Assembly: GCF_010093065.1 (NCBI RefSeq)
Contig: NZ_CP048113.1
Span: forward strand, 744,001 to 808,000
Origin: Chitinophaga agri
GTDB lineage: Bacteria; Bacteroidota; Bacteroidia; Chitinophagales; Chitinophagaceae
Length of the DNA: 64,000 nt
Direction: 5' to 3'
Shown: in pieces, positions 43,296 to 54,200 of the stretch
Numbering within the stretch: position 1 is the first letter of the stretch
How the letters are laid out: each line of letters opens with the position of its first letter
The notes under the pieces: model-generated
Database searches by the model: none
Seen by the model: only the letters and a program-made list of their open reading frames with translations
What the model was told of the DNA's origin: nothing
Made by a program: the position numbers and the translations under genes

Positions 43296-46200
43296 ATGAT
43301 ATTTAAGAACAGGCATAAATGGGGGGTGATCATCTGCGGGATGGTGTTGCATCTCTTATTGCTGAGCAGCAAAACGCTGCATGCACAGTGTAATCAATGG
43401 GATGTAACAGCAGCTGTAGAGACATCCACATGTGCGGCGAATGGTAAAATAACCGCCTCTCTGACCGGGAGTAATGCGCCTTCACTGACGAATGTATTGT
43501 ATAGTCTGCGGCCACTTACACCAGGTGGACGTTTCGTTGACCAGAGTACGTCTCCTGTCTTCGAAAACCTGCAGGGTGGGAACTATCGCGTAATTGTTCA
43601 GGCGTTATGTAACAGTGTGTCTGTGTGGGATAGTGTACAGGTTACTGTTACAACTAGCTATGTGCCGATGAACGTGACTGCCTCACAGGTGATAGCAGCT
43701 TTAGCAGGTTGTAACAGTGGTCGGGCGGATGTCGTGATTGCGAGCGGAAGTGCACCATACACAGTGACATTGGCAACAGTGCCTGCCGGTTACTCCGGCC
43801 GCAGAACATTCACAACTGATGTAAATGTTCTCAGAATAGATAGTCTCAAAGCGGGAAATTATACGATATCTGTTACAGATGCCTGTAATGCAACTTCCCC
43901 TGCACAAACGCTGACGATTGGGAATGTCGCAAATGCTGGTGGCGTTTATGCTGCGTTGGTTCCTGTACAGGACAATAATTGCAGTCTGGTGACCTTCGGC
44001 AATTTTGGAGTTTATAATGGGGAGCTCCAGCAAATATTATATGCACAAAATAGTCCGGTAGAGGTTTCGTTTACTATTGGTGGAGTGACATCAGGTTATA
44101 AGCCTGTAACTGTCGTAAACACCGTATTCGATACAATCACATTGCCAGGCGGGAAAAAGATCAGTGACTATATTGGTTCGTATATTAAAGTGAATTTCAG
44201 AACTGCCTGCGGGAATATATTTTCTGATTCAACGGCTACTGCTGCACCAATACTGATAATGCAAACGCAGTATAACTGTAATACAAACTACAATCTGCAA
44301 TACTATATCGGAGCCAGTAATATGGCTTGTTATCCGCTGTATATTGCTTTAAAGAACAAAGAGACAAACCATTACCGCTATGATACGGTAAAGACCTATA
44401 ATGACGGTCTTGGCACGCGCAGCATTAAGGGACTTGCGTTCGGTGACTACACTATTTCGGTGGTTGATGCTAATGGTAAGGTAGCAACATCCAACTGGGG
44501 CGACGAGTTTAGCGTAACTGCTCCGGGAAGTGAATCTCCTTATGCATTGTCGATGGAATTAGGATATGGTGCTTCAGGGTATCAGGGACATGCTTTTTTC
44601 TCCGTATACAAATCATCCTTGTTTACACCAGGAACGAAGATCGAACTGGTAAGTCCGGCAGATCAACGTTTTAGCTTCATCGTTAACGATGAAACAAGTG
44701 GGACTGCGGTGTACAAGAATAACGAACTGGCATTTTTTGGTGTTGGAAGCTATTTATTCAGAATCACTGACAATTGCGGCAGTTATGATATGCCGGTTAC
44801 GATCAGACAGCAGGATGTATATAAATATATCTGGAAGGATACAACGATACAGACCTGCGATGGACTTGGTTTGACTGTTACTGGAGAGGCTTATTATCAA
44901 AATCAGACGTTACCATTATATTATTCGATTTTGTCCCCTAATCAGTATTATCGTATAGTTCCTGCAGGGCAGCAAATAATATTACCGCTTCCGGGAACTT
45001 ACCAGATAGGTGTATCTGGTTCAACTTCTGTACAAGAGTTTCCGGGCATTAATACATTCACTGTAGAGTACAAAAATAACGCGTTAGGTATTGACACTAA
45101 ACGGTCTATTGGCTGGGTATGTCCAAGCCGGCCGAAAGATCTCGGTACAATATGGGCATATGGTGTAAACGGGGTACGTTCTTCGTATGGTAGCGGATAT
45201 ACATTTCAACTTGCGGAAGAGGGTAACGGAGCAACAGGTCCTTACCTGGCTACTAACAACACCGGTATTTTTACTGCTACTTCAAATGGACCATTTAAGC
45301 TGACAGCAAATAAAACATACGAGGTCAGGATTTCAGATTCATGCGGTGCATCTGCTATACAGCCGATTAAGATTATTGACTATGCGACAGCACAGGTGAT
45401 ATCAACTGAGAGGGCTGAATACTGTATCGGAGAGACTGTATCGATAAATGTACTGAACCTGCCAACTGATGCGAACCGTTTCTTCTGGAAATATCCTAAT
45501 GGAGTTGAGAAAGAGGGGCAGGCACAGCTGATTCTTAAGAATTTCCAGGTAAAAGATACGGGTACATACAAGATAACGATTACCAGTGATATGTGTGATG
45601 ATCCGATAGTAGGTTCTGTGCACGTCGGCGTCGCGCCTTATCTGGAAATCTGTTACAGCGCAGTAACAGATACAAGTGTGAATCCGTATAAGTATAGCTT
45701 GCTGGGTAACTGGCGTCCGGTACGTTCTTACGTTTATTATACTGCCCGGGCTGAGTCTGATCCTAATCAGCCGACCAATATCAGAACAGACGGTGCATAT
45801 GCAGAGTATGAGTCTTTCTGGACACTGAAGAATGGTAAATGGTCTGCTAACAAAGCGGAGAACTGGGTATGGAATTCGGAGAGCACCATTTTTAATGCGA
45901 AAGGATTTGAGCTGGAGAATAAAGATCCACTGGGTCGATTCAATGCAGGATTGTATGGTTATGCGGATGCGATTCCGACAGCAGTAGTACAGAACAGCCG
46001 TTACCAGGAGGCAGCATATGAAGGATTTGAAGACTATTACTTTGGCAATGGCGCATGTGAAGGTCCATGCCCAACCGGCCGCCGTTTTGACTTCTCTATT
46101 TACAAGGGTAGAATTGATTCTACACAGAAACATACGGGCCGTTATAGCATCAGGGTAGCCCCAGGTGATACCGTGGGGGTGGTCAGTACTGTAATGGCTA

Positions 46201-46781
46201 CTCCGGTCGAGCAGGGATTGCCTACTTTCAACGAAACAACCGTTCAATGTGGCAGTGTAACTTCTACTGTATTGAAGAGTATTCGTGCAAATTCAGATGT
46301 GATCATGCCCTCCTTTGCGCCACTTTCGGGCAAACAGATCCTCTTCACTGCCTGGGTAAAAGAAATACAGGATTGTAGTTGCACGTCTTATACAAGTAAT
46401 GAAATCGGACTGGCAGTGCAAAGTAATAGTGGCAGCACCGTATTGAAGATCAAGCCGACGGGTGCGATCATTGACGGCTGGCAGCGCTATGAGCAGGTTG
46501 TTGACCTGCCGGCAGGTAGTACAGGGTTCTCTGTGGTGCTGATGGCTACAGGATCAACCACTGTTTTTTATGACGATATCAGGGTACACCCTTACAATGC
46601 TAACATGAAGTCTTTTGTGTATGATGCAAGAAATCTGAGGATGATGGCAGAACTGGATGAGAATAACTATGCTACATTCTTCGAGTATGATGATGATGCA
46701 ACGCTTACCCGCGTGAAGAAAGAAACAGAGCGTGGTGTTAAGACAATCAAAGAAACAAGAAGTGCTTTAATAAAAGAGTAA
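43296..46781 (+). CDS. Large adhesin-like secreted protein with RHS-type C-terminal end
   Basis: This 1161-residue protein has a signal peptide ending near TLHAQ. Most of it consists of Ig-like beta domains with many paired cysteines, including SprB-like phrases such as LKAGNYTISVTDACN and LAFGDYTISVVDANG. A later domain (about 925-1085) has a carbohydrate-binding-like jelly roll. The last 50 residues, MKSFVYDARNLRMMAELDEN and YATFFEYDDDATLTRVKKE, are the characteristic YD-type ending seen next to RHS clusters, without a toxin. It is probably a surface adhesin or shell component. No sorting domain typical of type IX secretion is evident at the C-terminus. Confidence 0.7.
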   Translation: MIFKNRHKWGVIICGMVLHLLLLSSKTLHAQCNQWDVTAAVETSTCAANGKITASLTGSNAPSLTNVLYSLRPLTPGGRFVDQSTSPVFENLQGGNYRVIVQALCNSVSVWDSVQVTVTTSYVPMNVTASQVIAALAGCNSGRADVVIASGSAPYTVTLATVPAGYSGRRTFTTDVNVLRIDSLKAGNYTISVTDACNATSPAQTLTIGNVANAGGVYAALVPVQDNNCSLVTFGNFGVYNGELQQILYAQNSPVEVSFTIGGVTSGYKPVTVVNTVFDTITLPGGKKISDYIGSYIKVNFRTACGNIFSDSTATAAPILIMQTQYNCNTNYNLQYYIGASNMACYPLYIALKNKETNHYRYDTVKTYNDGLGTRSIKGLAFGDYTISVVDANGKVATSNWGDEFSVTAPGSESPYALSMELGYGASGYQGHAFFSVYKSSLFTPGTKIELVSPADQRFSFIVNDETSGTAVYKNNELAFFGVGSYLFRITDNCGSYDMPVTIRQQDVYKYIWKDTTIQTCDGLGLTVTGEAYYQNQTLPLYYSILSPNQYYRIVPAGQQIILPLPGTYQIGVSGSTSVQEFPGINTFTVEYKNNALGIDTKRSIGWVCPSRPKDLGTIWAYGVNGVRSSYGSGYTFQLAEEGNGATGPYLATNNTGIFTATSNGPFKLTANKTYEVRISDSCGASAIQPIKIIDYATAQVISTERAEYCIGETVSINVLNLPTDANRFFWKYPNGVEKEGQAQLILKNFQVKDTGTYKITITSDMCDDPIVGSVHVGVAPYLEICYSAVTDTSVNPYKYSLLGNWRPVRSYVYYTARAESDPNQPTNIRTDGAYAEYESFWTLKNGKWSANKAENWVWNSESTIFNAKGFELENKDPLGRFNAGLYGYADAIPTAVVQNSRYQEAAYEGFEDYYFGNGACEGPCPTGRRFDFSIYKGRIDSTQKHTGRYSIRVAPGDTVGVVSTVMATPVEQGLPTFNETTVQCGSVTSTVLKSIRANSDVIMPSFAPLSGKQILFTAWVKEIQDCSCTSYTSNEIGLAVQSNSGSTVLKIKPTGAIIDGWQRYEQVVDLPAGSTGFSVVLMATGSTTVFYDDIRVHPYNANMKSFVYDARNLRMMAELDENNYATFFEYDDDATLTRVKKETERGVKTIKETRSALIKE

Positions 46782-46795
46782 ATCCTGTACCTATT

Positions 46796-47554
46796 ATGAA
46801 AATGTTGAGAATTGGACTGGTATTCATAGGTTTTTTACTGGGTCAGTCAGCCGCCGCGCAGGATCAGTCAGATACCACCCGGATGTATGCGGAGATAAGA
46901 AAAATGCAGTCTGCCTACAAGGACAAGCCTTTGTCATTCGATATCAGGTATACTTATACCAGTGAACAGCATCCGGAGACGGTGCTTGATTCATTGAACG
47001 GGCATATGGATATTTCCGGACGTAACTATCATTACAGCCTCTCTTCAACAGAGATGACGGCCAACGAACAGTATATAGTAACGCTCTTCAAGGAGGAAGG
47101 CGTAATGTACCTGGCGAAAGCACCTGAGGTCAACCCGGTAGACCCTATTGAACAGATGAGAGCTGCGATACAGCGGGTAGGGATTGGTAGTTGCTCGGTA
47201 ACAGAAACAGCCACTGTAAGAACTATGCGTGTTGGGTTCAAGCCAGGGATGCCTTATAAGGAGTTCCGCATGGACTTTGATAAGAAAACCAACGTGCTGA
47301 CGGAAATGCAGTATGTGTTGAAGACAGAGATGTTGATGGAGTCAATGGGAGGCGCGGAAGATAATGCATCTGTCATTAAACAGTATGGTGAGTATGCCGT
47401 TGTACGCTGTTATTTCACAGACTACAAGATATTAACGCAACCAACCGGCATTTTCGATAATAGCAAATTCTTTTATAAAGAAGGCAGCGAGTTCAAGGCA
47501 AAAGCACCTTATGACGCCTATCAGGTGTTTGTAGGTACTCCCAACCTGCAGTAA
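46796..47554 (+). CDS. Secreted protein of the RHS locus, LolA-like size and fold
   Basis: This 252-residue protein has a signal peptide (MKMLRIGLVFIGFLLGQSAAAQ). The mature protein is predicted beta-rich with a repeated strand pattern, for example LSFDIRYTYTS and MYLAKAPEV. The half-barrel character recalls outer-membrane lipoprotein carrier proteins, but sequence evidence is weak. It starts 14 bp after the adhesin-like gene. It could be a periplasmic chaperone that keeps the giant proteins unfolded, or an accessory surface factor; neither is demonstrated. Confidence 0.55.
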   Translation: MKMLRIGLVFIGFLLGQSAAAQDQSDTTRMYAEIRKMQSAYKDKPLSFDIRYTYTSEQHPETVLDSLNGHMDISGRNYHYSLSSTEMTANEQYIVTLFKEEGVMYLAKAPEVNPVDPIEQMRAAIQRVGIGSCSVTETATVRTMRVGFKPGMPYKEFRMDFDKKTNVLTEMQYVLKTEMLMESMGGAEDNASVIKQYGEYAVVRCYFTDYKILTQPTGIFDNSKFFYKEGSEFKAKAPYDAYQVFVGTPNLQ

Positions 47555-47587
47555 TAACAGATTAGTCAGATTATTTTGGATAAAATT

Positions 47588-49720
47588 ATGAACAGAAGAA
47601 TGAAGCAGCTGTTGCTGTTGTTGAGCATTCCTTTTGCTACAAGCCAGGTAATGGCACAGAAAAATGTATATCAGATCAGGGCTGACAGTGTTCGCATTTA
47701 CAGTGGTTGCGATACAGCAGAACTGATTATAGAGAACAGAACGAAAGATACACTGGGTTTCCTCTTCAATAAAGGAAAGGGACGCACAGAGTTTCGTAAA
47801 CTGCAGTTGCAGACGGTAGGTAACAATGCCATTGCGATTACCGGACAGGATACTTTGCAGTTAGGGGCGATTATAAAGACAACGGTGGATACTTTGTATA
47901 CTTCGGGTACGAACCTGTATTACAGAAAGACAGATGGTACAGTCGTAACGGTGCCGCTGAACCTGGATGGAAGGTATGACCTGTTATCAACGAATATGGT
48001 ATACGTCCCAAATAACAGTAGCGTTCCGTTTGCCTCTTGGCCATCAAATAAAGTAGTAGGTTACTTCGCTTATACAGGAAGTGATATGCCTGCGCTTTCT
48101 GATCAGGCATTTAAGAACGTCGGTCAGAAAAACTATTATGATGGACTGATGTTCAAATATGGGAAAACCGGCTTTGACATGGCGGTTAACTGGGATAGCG
48201 AAACGCAGGGACCTAACGGTGCTTTCCTGAGAATCAAGGATGATACGGATTCAAGTGAGGGCTGGAGTGCCTGGAGGGAACTGCTGTTTAAAGACTATGC
48301 AGATAAGAAATATGCGCCACGTGCAGCGACTGGTTGGACGACTACAAGTGGTCCAGGATGGTATAGAATAGCTATTAACGGTAATGCCACAACAGGAGCG
48401 ACAAATGGTAACCGTGCCTATGGACATTTCATTATCACAGATGGTACGGCATCCTTTCATCAGACAGTTGAGTTTATTGTAACAGTGCTTTACAACAGGG
48501 CACCAACTATTCAGGTGATCAGTAACGGTGTTTTTGGTACACAACCTTTTGCCGCTATAAGAGTTGTGAAAGGTGGCACATATGAAGGTACTGCGATAGA
48601 TATTCTGACATATAGGCCGGAAACGCTGAGTGTAAAAGCGTCCATGACTGATAATGAGCAAACAGGTGGATGGGGAATGGTCAACTGGCAAAAGATAACG
48701 TCAGCGACGGACTATAATGAAGGAGTACCAACTGGTATGACGCAGATGAGCTACGTATTGAATCCGGATGTGATAGAAGGAACGGCTGATCAGAATGGGC
48801 AATATTGGATGTTTAGCAGAAATACAGGTATGACCACTAATAATGGATACCGTACGAGAGGACCATTGAGTCTGGTGGGTGACTATAAGGTAAATTCTAC
48901 TAATAAGAAGGTGATATGGACAGTAGGGGATGACAATATCGGTACAGATAACTATTATGGTATCGGTTATGACTTCGGTAACCAGGTCACGCCTAATAAT
49001 TCCGATCATCAGATTGTATTTGCCAAGAACGGTTTGATCACGCATCGCTTTAATCTGGGCGGTGGCGTATTACTTAATGGTAATGTCAAAACGAATGGAG
49101 CTATGACTGCTTTGGGCTTTCTTACTACTGGCTCAGTTGGTATGATGGGAGATTTTTCGATTACTGGTTTAGCGAGAAAAATCATCTGGACCAAGGGTGA
49201 CAAGTTTGTTTCCGATACAAATTACTATGGAATTGGCTATGACATAGGTAACCAGGTTATACCTTCAATAAGTGATGAACAGATCGTAATTGCGTCAAAT
49301 GGGGTTGTTGCACATCGTTTCAATATGAAAGGTGGTGTTCTGCTCGGCGGTGATGTAAGAACGACTGGGAATATAACTGCGGCTGGAAACATGACTTCTA
49401 CAGGTTTCTATCAGTCTTCATTACGTTCCCTGAAAAAGGACATCACGCTTTTCAATGGAGATGCATTGAAACTGATCAAAGATCTAAAGATAGTGGAGTT
49501 CTCCTATAAAGAGGATAAGGAAAGTAATCGGCACGTGGGTATTATCGCTGATGATAGTGACTGGCATTTCTCGACCCAGAAACATGACAAGTTTGACAGT
49601 AATTCTGCTATTTCTATCACAATGAAGGCCGTGCAGGAGCTGACAGAGAAATTGGAGGCGCTGAATAAGAGACTGGACGAGCTGGAGTCAGCGGTTAACA
49701 AAGCCAGCGGTAATAAATAA
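47588..49720 (+). CDS. Phage-tail-fibre-like secreted protein with pyocin-knob and S74 chaperone end
   Basis: This 710-residue protein has a signal peptide (MNRRMKQLLLLLSIPFATSQVMAQ, about 1-24). After an N-terminal domain shared with the next gene, residues about 157-237 look like a pyocin-knob/tail-fibre knob (YYDGLMFKYGKTGFD ... GWSAWRELLF). Two imperfect repeats of about 63 residues follow near 440 and 528 (NYYGIGYDFGNQV, NYYGIGYDIGNQV). The C-terminal S74 intramolecular chaperone (about 610-700) has SLRSLKKDI, RHVGIIADD and a final coiled coil. S74 domains trimerise and autocleave in phage fibres. The domain set suggests a trimeric spike or receptor-binding needle. Confidence 0.75.
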   Translation: MNRRMKQLLLLLSIPFATSQVMAQKNVYQIRADSVRIYSGCDTAELIIENRTKDTLGFLFNKGKGRTEFRKLQLQTVGNNAIAITGQDTLQLGAIIKTTVDTLYTSGTNLYYRKTDGTVVTVPLNLDGRYDLLSTNMVYVPNNSSVPFASWPSNKVVGYFAYTGSDMPALSDQAFKNVGQKNYYDGLMFKYGKTGFDMAVNWDSETQGPNGAFLRIKDDTDSSEGWSAWRELLFKDYADKKYAPRAATGWTTTSGPGWYRIAINGNATTGATNGNRAYGHFIITDGTASFHQTVEFIVTVLYNRAPTIQVISNGVFGTQPFAAIRVVKGGTYEGTAIDILTYRPETLSVKASMTDNEQTGGWGMVNWQKITSATDYNEGVPTGMTQMSYVLNPDVIEGTADQNGQYWMFSRNTGMTTNNGYRTRGPLSLVGDYKVNSTNKKVIWTVGDDNIGTDNYYGIGYDFGNQVTPNNSDHQIVFAKNGLITHRFNLGGGVLLNGNVKTNGAMTALGFLTTGSVGMMGDFSITGLARKIIWTKGDKFVSDTNYYGIGYDIGNQVIPSISDEQIVIASNGVVAHRFNMKGGVLLGGDVRTTGNITAAGNMTSTGFYQSSLRSLKKDITLFNGDALKLIKDLKIVEFSYKEDKESNRHVGIIADDSDWHFSTQKHDKFDSNSAISITMKAVQELTEKLEALNKRLDELESAVNKASGNK
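48905..49370 (+). repeat. Two tandem fibre repeats inside the tail-fibre-like gene
   Basis: Two units begin near 48905 and 49170, about 265 bp apart. They encode similar segments: KVIWTVGDDN with NYYGIGYDFG, and KIIWTKGDKF with NYYGIGYDIG. Both end with HRFN..GGVLL. The repeats are divergent at the DNA level. Confidence 0.6.
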
Positions 49721-49783
49721 TATTAAAAAACGTCGGCCGTTGTAAGAATGTGGCAGCGGTAACAATCAGAATAGTCTAAGCAT

Positions 49784-51226
49784 ATGAACGGAAATATGAA
49801 ACGGTTAGTACTGCTGTTAAGCATTCCTTTTGCGGCGAGCCAGGTAATGGCGCAGAAAAACACCTACCAGATTCGTGCGGATAGTGTACGTATTTACAGT
49901 GGTTGTGATACCGCGGAACTGATCCTGGAAAACAGGACGAAGGATACGCTTGGTTATTTGTATAATAAAGGCAAAGGCGTAACAGAGTTTCGTAAACTGC
50001 CGTTGGAGACATTACGAACTGTAATGGCAAGGGATAGTAGTACGCCTTATACTATCAATTTCAATCGGTCTTCCAGTAACCCTTCTAATGGATTGAGATG
50101 GCAGTATTTTACTGACAGATGGTCAATATTTGCTGAGGCTACACAAGATGATCCCCCTGGCAATCTCATTTTTCTCGCTGAAGATAACATTAATGAAGGG
50201 TGGATATTTCGTCATGACGGGAGTTCCACAGGCGGTCAGAAGACAGATATCCTGTCTATCGGAAGAGACCGTTTGAAGTATAAGGGATCTGATCTGTTTC
50301 ATACTGCTAACCTGAATCCTGTAAGAGGTGGCACGTTTGAGCCTGCAAATACAGATTGGAATACGTTGGTGAATTATAGCTTTATTGGTTCTGTAAATGG
50401 TACTGTGAATGGGCCTGTCAATGACGGACTCTGGTGGAGTGTTATTTCAACAAGGCATAGAAATGGGGCTAGTGACGGTACACTATATGGCATGCAGATA
50501 GCCAATGGAATGACATCCAGTGTCAATCAGAACAGAATATTTTTCAGAAGTCAGGGAAACGGGACCTGGACTGCATGGAAGGAATTCTGGCATACAGCGA
50601 ATCTGCGTCTGAATATTGATAGTGATAGCTCCCTGGCGATTGAATCATGGTTGCGTGTGCCGAACCGTAAAGGAATAAAAACCACTGATGGGGCATTGTT
50701 TTATCAACCGTTCACGTCAAGCTGGGCCATCAGATCAACAGCTGGTGCAAATGTCGTATGGCTGGAATTGCAAACTGCGGATGGTATAGGACGTGGAAGT
50801 GTATATGCGGCCAGCGATAACCAGATTGGATTTACAGGACCATCAGGTACCGGTTGGAGATTGAGAACCGACGCGAGTGGTAATACGGTGATTGCAGGGC
50901 AGGTGACAGCTACGGCGTTTGTACAGTCGTCCATGAGGAGTCTGAAGAAAGATATAGCGCCGTTTACAGCAAATGCAACGGATATTCTGAAAGATGCGCA
51001 GGTGCGTACGTTCGTTTATAAGGCTGATAGCGCTAATATTAAGCACATTGGGTTTATTGCCGATGAGTTACCGGATGAAATGGCAGCTGCGGAGCGTAAA
51101 GGCGTTGATCAGGCGAATACAGTGGCATTGTTGGTGAAGGCTTTGCAGGAGATGAACGCGAAGGTAGATGCGTTGGAGAAAGAGGTGAAGATGCTGAAAG
51201 AAGAGAGATCAACCCAGAAGAAATAA
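49784..51226 (+). CDS. Second phage-tail-fibre-like protein with S74 chaperone end
   Basis: This 480-residue protein is a paralogue of the preceding gene. Its signal and first 65 residues are nearly identical to that protein (LLLSIPFAASQVMAQKN, DSVRIYSGCDTAEL). Residues about 182-276 form a tail-fibre knob with the typical RNGASDGTLYGMQI and GTWTAWKEFWHTANL. The S74 end (about 376-470) has SMRSLKKDIAPF, KHIGFIADELP and a terminal coiled coil. Different middle parts on the same N-terminal base suggest exchangeable receptor-binding tips. It lies 63 bp downstream of the first fibre gene and 66 bp upstream of the giant RHS gene. Confidence 0.75.
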   Translation: MNGNMKRLVLLLSIPFAASQVMAQKNTYQIRADSVRIYSGCDTAELILENRTKDTLGYLYNKGKGVTEFRKLPLETLRTVMARDSSTPYTINFNRSSSNPSNGLRWQYFTDRWSIFAEATQDDPPGNLIFLAEDNINEGWIFRHDGSSTGGQKTDILSIGRDRLKYKGSDLFHTANLNPVRGGTFEPANTDWNTLVNYSFIGSVNGTVNGPVNDGLWWSVISTRHRNGASDGTLYGMQIANGMTSSVNQNRIFFRSQGNGTWTAWKEFWHTANLRLNIDSDSSLAIESWLRVPNRKGIKTTDGALFYQPFTSSWAIRSTAGANVVWLELQTADGIGRGSVYAASDNQIGFTGPSGTGWRLRTDASGNTVIAGQVTATAFVQSSMRSLKKDIAPFTANATDILKDAQVRTFVYKADSANIKHIGFIADELPDEMAAAERKGVDQANTVALLVKALQEMNAKVDALEKEVKMLKEERSTQKK

Positions 51227-51292
51227 GGCTGTTTGTTTGTTGCTAACGGACAAATAGTAAAAAGATTAAGTAGATAGATTATCCCAGACCTT

Positions 51293-54200
51293 ATGAACAT
51301 AGAGAGGCGAATTAAACAGTTCCTCAGAGGAGCATTGTTCCTATTGTTGGCATACCTGCCACAGTTAACCCATGCGCAGACAGGAGGACAAATTATATTA
51401 AAGCGAATCCTGGATGGTGCCAAAGGCCAGTTAGTTGCAGATTCGGCTATTGCAGTATCAGATACGGCTTATTTTGGTAGTGGATTAGCGGGTAAGCTTG
51501 ATACCCCATATCAGGTTAAAAATATCATTACGTTCAGTATAAATGAGTATGCAAAGGTGGTGCTGCCGGATTCATTTCGTGCGACCGCCAATTTGCGTAT
51601 TTATTATACCCTACCTGATCTCTCAGTGGATTCTGTTGATCAAAGCCTCTCTATAAATTACGATACAGCGGGAACCTATACTATGCGGAGTAGCTTTGTA
51701 TTTAATGGAGCTCACCGTGTAAACGTGAAGATATTAGGTGTTACAATTATAGGAGGTGATACAAATAAGGCATCAAGCAGGACTACAAATACTGTATCTA
51801 CCGATATTTTATCGGCACTTATGGTAACTAATGAGATAGAGGTTCATCCGGTTTATAAATTATCCTGTACGGCGGATGCGGTTAAAAGTGTCAGTCATGA
51901 TATAGCGAGTGTAGCTAAAACAGGAGAACTGGTGGTTAGCTGGCCTTTAATGACAGGTGCGGATGTGTATGATCTGGAATGGGCATATGTTGATCAGACT
52001 GCATTGTCTGACGGCCGTTATGGGAGTCCTTCAAATCCATCTGCGGAGTTACTTTTTGAGGATAATACCACCCGCGTTACTATTGCGACTAATAGTTATA
52101 GTATCCCGTTATTGTACGATGCCATAGGAACTTTATATTATAGAGTTAGAGGTGTTCAGGAGAAAGCAGGTTATCAGCGTATAGAAACGGGGTGGAGTTC
52201 CAATGCGACAGGTGGGCTGGGCGCATTTTCGTTTGGGGGCCATGAGCCAGGGCTTAACTGGCAATCCAATATTGATTTTGCAGAGGATGGTAAGCGTAAG
52301 GTTACTATTAAATATTATGATGGTAGTCTAAGGAATCATCAGACAATGACCAAAGACAATTCCACTAATACGGTTATTGCTACGGAGGTGTTTTATGATT
52401 ACCAGGGGCGTCCTGCCTTGCAGGTCATGCCGGCTCCAACGTTAAGTAAGATATTAAACTATGCGCATAATCTGAACGCAGCCTTAAACGGTGCAGAGTA
52501 TGACAAAGATCAGTATGATGCACTCGCCATTCCGGAGAGTTATCTGACTGCTTCTGCTGCGCAAATGAGTAGTACATCAGGTTCCAATCAGTATTATTCT
52601 AATAACAACCCGGAAAAGTTAATTGGTAATAGTCAGTATCTCCCTAATGCAGACGGCTATGCGTTTTCGGAGACGGAGTATACGGCTGATAATACGGGAC
52701 GCATTCAGCGTCAGAGTTCTGTAGGTAAGACGTTCAAACTGGGTAGCGGTCATGAGACAAAGTATAGCTATAATACTCCTACCAAGAATGAGCTATATGC
52801 GCTGTTTGGTACAGAGGTAGGTGATGTGACACACTATTTTAAAAATACAGTAACTGATGGTAATGGTCAGACGACTGTTACCTATTTGGATATGCATAAC
52901 CGGACTATTGCTACCGCATTAGCTGGTGTGCCGGAGAATGGTGATTTAGAGAATTTATCTTCTTTAAATAGCATTGTAGTAACAGATACAGTATCGGGTG
53001 CAGAGAACGCCATCATAGAAGGTAACCGGATAACCAGTCGTAAGGAACATTTCGCTACGCAGGGAGATAGTGTCAGATTTGTTTATGAGCTGACTCCCCC
53101 TGTCTTACAAAAACAGAACTGTAAGGATACAGTTATCTGCTACACTGGTATGTATGATCTGGAAATCCGTATCACCGATGATGTATTTAGCCAGCACCTG
53201 CCAGGTGGCAAACCAGTGGATACTGTGTTACGGGCTAAGCTTGACACGATCAGTGTAGACTGTGATCAGCCTGTTAAACCGATCCGTCTGGCATTCAGTC
53301 TCTGGCTGGATAAGGGTAGCTATACTTTTACGAAGACATTAACGATCAGTCAGGCTGCGATGGATTACTACCGTGATAGTGTGTTCCTGAAAAGTAATGT
53401 ATGTAAGAGCTATGAGCAGATCCTGGAAGAACAAAAGGCGATACAACGTACAATACCGTGTGAGCCTGACTGTGCGAGCTGTCTGGCGGGTATCGGCCTC
53501 TGGGAAGAGTACCGTATCCGTTATATGAATGATAATGGTTACGTAGGTGATAGTGTCAACTACCGCGCAGAAGCATGGGCATCGTATAATGAAGCGTTGG
53601 CAACCTGTAACGAGCTATGTGGTAAAGGTACGGAGACAGACGCGATGCGTCAGGCGATGCTGCTGGACATGTCCGCTCCTGGCGGTCAGTATGCGCTGCC
53701 ACGTGATACGGCGAACAGGTATTCTATCTTCTATCTTGACATGAAGGATACGACGTATAACTATGCAGATACATCTATCCACTATCTGAACGAGATCGGC
53801 GAGCGTGACATGGTGTATGATATAGCCGGTGGTCAGTATGTGTTACCGCAGAAATTAGGTCCTGCGGAGTTTGCGGCAGCTTTCAAGTCTTCGTGGGCAG
53901 AGGCATTACTGCCGTTGCATCCGGAGTATTGCAAGCTGTTGACTAAAAATGGCTACCGCCTTAGTGAGGAATGGGATATGGCGTTTGAAAAGGTAGAAAC
54001 CTATCAGGAGGCGCGGGATGCCGGTTATCTGAACCCGCAGGGGATGAGTAATAGAAATTTCCCTATTAATAAGAAGGATCCCTTAGATAATACAACCTTA
54101 ACGGGCAAGCTGATTAGTCAGTTGGAGCATTTTAACGGTGGTAGTTATGATATGTGGCGTGTGGCGGTAGCGTCAGTGAAATGTGACGAATCCGGAGCTG

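Noticed and set aside
45402..46247. 281-residue reverse open frame
   Set aside because: Antisense to the adhesin-like gene with no start context or recognisable motif.
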